NCBI GenBank assembly: GCA_012518615.1
Contig: JAAYRU010000046.1
Coordinates: forward strand, 1 to 54,362
Direction: 5' to 3'
Source of the DNA: Christensenellaceae bacterium
GTDB lineage: Bacteria > Bacillota > Clostridia > Christensenellales > Aristaeellaceae
DNA: 54,362 bases
The notes under the pieces were generated by a model. That model saw only the letters and a program-made list of their open reading frames with translations. It searched no databases and was not told the origin of the DNA. How positions within the stretch are numbered: the first letter of the stretch is position 1; each line of letters begins with the position of its first letter. This document shows, piece after piece, positions 52,017 through 54,362 of this stretch. The position numbers and the translations under genes are program-made.

Positions 52017-53120
52017 TTATTCTACTTTTACGCCTTGTATAAGTAGTTCTGCCATAAATGTGCCGGTAATATCAGCATCGGATAGGGCTTCGCCTTCTTT
52101 GAGTACTTCTTCTCCATTCTGGTTGTACATTGGACCTGTGAACACATCCCACTCACCGGATATGATTTTTGCGCGTGCTTCCTCTATTTTTTCAGCAGTG
52201 CCTTCGGCAACATTCTTTGAAAGGGGAGATATGTCAACCATATCCTCTTTAAGACCGAAGAAATAGTTTACAGGTTCCCATACGCCGTTTATTAAATCCT
52301 CAATTTCGGCTGTGTATACGCTTGCCCAGTTCCAAACGGGGGCGGTAAGATGTGCATCGGGAGCGACGGCTGTCATATCTGTGTTGTAGCCGCAGCCGAA
52401 TTTGCCGGCTTCTTGCGCTGCTACTTGCGGCATAGAGCTATCTACATGCTGGGCAATTACATCGCAGTCAATAGCAAGGAGCGCTTCAGCGGTCTGTTTT
52501 TCAAGGGTTGGGTCTCCCCAGCTGTTGATGAATTTTACATATACAACTGCATCGGGGTTTACAGATTGTACGCCAAGCGCAAAAGCGTTAATACCGCCGT
52601 TTACTTCGGCATTATCGGGCCAAGCGCCTACATAACCTATTTTGTTTGTGGTGGTTTTAAGGCCGGCAGCTATACCTGAAAGGTAACGCGCCTGATATAT
52701 GCGACCAAAATAGTTGTTGAAGTTTACTCCGTTATTCTTGTAACCGGAGCAGTGGGAGAACACTACATCGGGATATTCTTCCGCAAGCTCTTCCATATAG
52801 TTCATGTATCCCCAGGAGTTGCCGAATATAATCTGGCAGCCCTTGTCTACAAGTTCGCGCATTGCGCTTTCGCATTCGGAGTTTTCCGGTACGTTAAATT
52901 TGTATAGAATTTGCTCGTCGGTTAGACCTACGGCTTCTTTCATTTTTTCAATGCCGTTATAGTGTGCACCTGTGAAACCATCATCGCTGGGACCGATAAA
53001 CACTGCACCAACTTTAAGATCTTCTTTAGATACAGCAGGCATAGCTGCATATACCTGTACAGCAGTCAAGCCCATTAGCATTACCATGCATAGAACTAGA
53101 GAAAGAGTTTTTTTGAACAT
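52017..53120 (-). CDS. bmpA: BMP-family nucleoside-binding protein
   Basis: The 367-residue exported protein of the Bmp/PnrA family binds purine (or other) nucleosides for the ABC transporter. Signal peptide 1-20 (cut near VYA-AM). Conserved segments are VGAVFIGPSDDGFTGAHYNGIEKM, FGNSWGYMNYMEELAEEYPDVVFSH, NNYFGRIYQARYLSGIAAG and KIGYVGAWP. The start at 53120 lies 5 bases after GGAGG; earlier in-frame ATG codons overlap that site. There is no lipobox Cys, unusual for this family in monoderm bacteria. It has its own promoter (53196-53224). Confidence 0.9.
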   Translation of the reverse strand: MFKKTLSLVLCMVMLMGLTAVQVYAAMPAVSKEDLKVGAVFIGPSDDGFTGAHYNGIEKMKEAVGLTDEQILYKFNVPENSECESAMRELVDKGCQIIFGNSWGYMNYMEELAEEYPDVVFSHCSGYKNNGVNFNNYFGRIYQARYLSGIAAGLKTTTNKIGYVGAWPDNAEVNGGINAFALGVQSVNPDAVVYVKFINSWGDPTLEKQTAEALLAIDCDVIAQHVDSSMPQVAAQEAGKFGCGYNTDMTAVAPDAHLTAPVWNWASVYTAEIEDLINGVWEPVNYFFGLKEDMVDISPLSKNVAEGTAEKIEEARAKIISGEWDVFTGPMYNQNGEEVLKEGEALSDADITGTFMAELLIQGVKVE

Positions 53121-53195
53121 CATACCCTCCATTTTTTTGGCTTTTGCCAAATGATAAACTTTTCAAGCGTGAATCTAGCAAGAAAAGATGTGCTA

Positions 53196-53224
53196 AGCAT
53201 ACACTATAATTGTGAATGTTGCAA
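53196..53224 (-). promoter_or_regulatory. Promoter of bmpA
   Basis: On the minus strand TTGCAA (53224-53219), 17 bases, TATGCT (53201-53196). Confidence 0.45.
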
Positions 53225-53254
53225 GAGGGTAGTGTGAAGTAATCGTGAAATATA

Positions 53255-53308
53255 CGAACTATTAGAGAATGATTAACGATAAACGTTCGGCATATAGCGA
53301 ACTATGCC
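53255..53308. repeat. CGAAC repeats upstream of bmpA
   Basis: CGAACTAT occurs at 53255-53262 and 53298-53305, with the inverted GTTCG at 53285-53289. GGCATA (53289-53294) and TATGCC (53303-53308) also form an inverted repeat. The cluster lies 30-85 bases upstream of the bmpA -35 and could bind a regulator. The rest of 53309-53509 is AT-rich with no gene and no purine riboswitch that I can see. Confidence 0.35.
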
Positions 53309-53509
53309 CGTAAAGGTTGTTTTGTGTTTTTTGATTTTATTTGTAGATTGAGCAATCATATATAATTTAAACTGAAATTCAAATTAGAGTTGCTGATTCT
53401 ACTTTGCAAAGTATTTAATTTGTTTTCAATAACTCTCGTTCTTGGATAACAGTTTTTTGAATATACAATTTGGTCGTTAGTGTGCTATATATAAGTCAGT
53501 ATAAAATCA

Positions 53510-54085
53510 TTAATCTTCAAGAATAATTTCATCATTTCCGATGCTTTTTATTTTGCATAAACTAAGTAGATCTACGCCTTGGCTGCGAAGCTCTCTACCG
53601 CCACTCTGAAAAGCCTTTTCTATAGCAACTGCAGCCCCGCACAGTTTGCAGTTTGCGTATTCGGTAATTTTTATCAAACCCCTCATAGCTTCACCGTTTG
53701 CAAGAAAATCATCTACTATAAGCACACAGCTGCCGCTTGGTAAATAATCTCGCTCAACACTTACTAAATAATCCTTGTTCTTGGTAAAACTATGCACATT
53801 AGCATATAGTCTGTCAGCGCCTTGATTACTTGCAGCGGTCTTCTTTGCGAACACTACCGGAATATTTTCAAGAGCAATTGCGGTTGTTATGGCAATGGCA
53901 ATGCCCGAAGCTTCTATTGTAAATATTATATTGGGGCTTTTCTCCCTAAAATAATCCGCAATATAATTCCCCATAGCCAGCGCAAGCCCAGTATCTATCC
54001 TATGGTTTAAAAACATATCTACCTTTAATATGTCATCCCCCACGACTATTCCCTTTTCCAATACCGCCCTTTTAAGCTCTTTCAT
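53510..54085 (-). CDS. xpt: Xanthine phosphoribosyltransferase
   Basis: The 191-residue cytoplasmic salvage enzyme makes XMP from xanthine and PRPP. It has MKELKRAVLEKGIVVGDDILKVD at the N-terminus (split family signature: LKVDMFLNHRID), TIEASGIAIA and the PRPP motif VLIVDDFLANGEAMRGL. The start at 54085 has AGGAGGTG 4 bases upstream. It has its own promoter and no guanine riboswitch, although xpt is often controlled that way. It lies next to the nucleoside transporter. Confidence 0.94.
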   Translation of the reverse strand: MKELKRAVLEKGIVVGDDILKVDMFLNHRIDTGLALAMGNYIADYFREKSPNIIFTIEASGIAIAITTAIALENIPVVFAKKTAASNQGADRLYANVHSFTKNKDYLVSVERDYLPSGSCVLIVDDFLANGEAMRGLIKITEYANCKLCGAAVAIEKAFQSGGRELRSQGVDLLSLCKIKSIGNDEIILED

Positions 54086-54105
54086 AATGCACCTCCTGTA
54101 AAACA

Positions 54106-54134
54106 AGTATACATAAAATTTAAGCTTAACTCAA
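54106..54134 (-). promoter_or_regulatory. Promoter of xpt
   Basis: On the minus strand TTGAGT (54134-54129), 17 bases, TATACT (54111-54106). The leader is only about 15-20 bases, too short for a riboswitch. Confidence 0.65.
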
Positions 54135-54223
54135 TGTGAAAGTTTTAGGTATTAAGGCTATGATTAAGGTTTTCCATGTTATTCAACCATCCCTTCAAGC
54201 GACAAAATATTTTCCCCAAAGTC

Positions 54224-54252
54224 TTGACAAAGAATTATGGTTATGTTATTAT
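54224..54252 (+). promoter_or_regulatory. Strong promoter at the right edge (rRNA-like)
   Basis: TTGACA (54224-54229), 17 bases, TATTAT (54247-54252). No coding start follows in the remaining 110 bases. Confidence 0.7.
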
Positions 54253-54362
54253 ATTCAGGCGCCTTTGGAGCGGGGTCTTCATTGAGAGCGCAGGAACCTT
54301 GAAAACGATACATTGAAGAAGCGAAGAAACGACAGTTAATTCTGAGAGTTAAGAGATTAAAC
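54253..54362 (+). other. Probable rRNA operon leader
   Basis: The sequence after the promoter contains GAACCTTGAAAAC, ACATTGAAGAAGCGAAGAAA and ends AGAGATTAAAC, a composition I associate with pre-16S leaders in Clostridia. No ribosome binding site or open frame is seen. The 16S gene itself would lie beyond the window, so this is inference. Confidence 0.5.

Noticed and set aside
53121..53509. Purine riboswitch upstream of bmpA
   Set aside because: I looked for the conserved junction of the guanine/adenine class on the minus strand and did not find it; the hairpins present do not match.
54086..54135. Guanine riboswitch for xpt
   Set aside because: The promoter lies so close to the start that the leader is only 15-20 bases.

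Overview
The window reads as chromosome of an anaerobic Bacillota, most likely class Clostridia. The evidence is the gene order rbgA-rnhB-yraN-comM-dprA-topA-trmFO-hslV-hslU, strong GGAGG ribosome binding sites with frequent TTG/GTG starts, consensus sigma-A-type promoters, an iron-sulfur class I fumarase in two subunits, a cobalamin riboswitch and CCA-encoding tRNA genes. No prophage, CRISPR array or complete rRNA gene is present. The species cannot be named from sequence alone.

Left part (1-6000): the N-terminus of an integrase-type transposase runs off the left edge. It is followed by gap (glycolysis), a secreted caspase-like peptidase with an EF-hand loop, a secreted protein of three SH3-like repeats, and a complete IS1182-family element (4085-5939) bounded by 16-bp perfect inverted repeats. 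Corrinoid block (6000-9850): cobA faces away from a cobalamin-riboswitch-controlled btuF-btuC-btuD uptake operon, so import and adenosylation of B12 are grouped. Next come a secreted FMN/FAD reductase (convergent with btuD) and, divergent from it, a serine beta-lactamase-like hydrolase. A histidine kinase/response regulator pair then lies divergent from a MacA-MacB-type efflux operon whose promoter region carries an 11-bp-spaced direct repeat.

Middle (18700-31400): ttcA is divergent from a DUF3842 gene and an ECF S-component gene whose leader can hide its ribosome binding site. These are followed by an uncharacterised gene and tRNA-Arg. A ten-gene minus-strand run then reads, in transcription order: Gfo/Idh/MocA dehydrogenase, sugar isomerase/epimerase, asd, dapA, dapB, tmcAL, two fumarase subunits, murQ and a membrane-anchored HlyD-like protein. 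It joins diaminopimelate/lysine synthesis, MurNAc-6-phosphate recycling and C4-acid metabolism.

Right part (31600-54362): tRNA-Ser is followed by an orphan gene of different base composition. The rbgA-to-hslU housekeeping operon contains an inserted 1347-residue double GT-C glycosyltransferase and ends with a family 2 glycosyltransferase. On the minus strand, bmpA, an ABC ATPase, two permeases and a uridine-kinase-like gene form a nucleoside uptake operon, with xpt (purine salvage) upstream. The last 140 bases look like the promoter and leader of an rRNA operon whose 16S gene would begin just beyond the window.

Coordinates were counted by eye. Starts were moved from the longest open frame to the best ribosome binding site where the sequence justified it.
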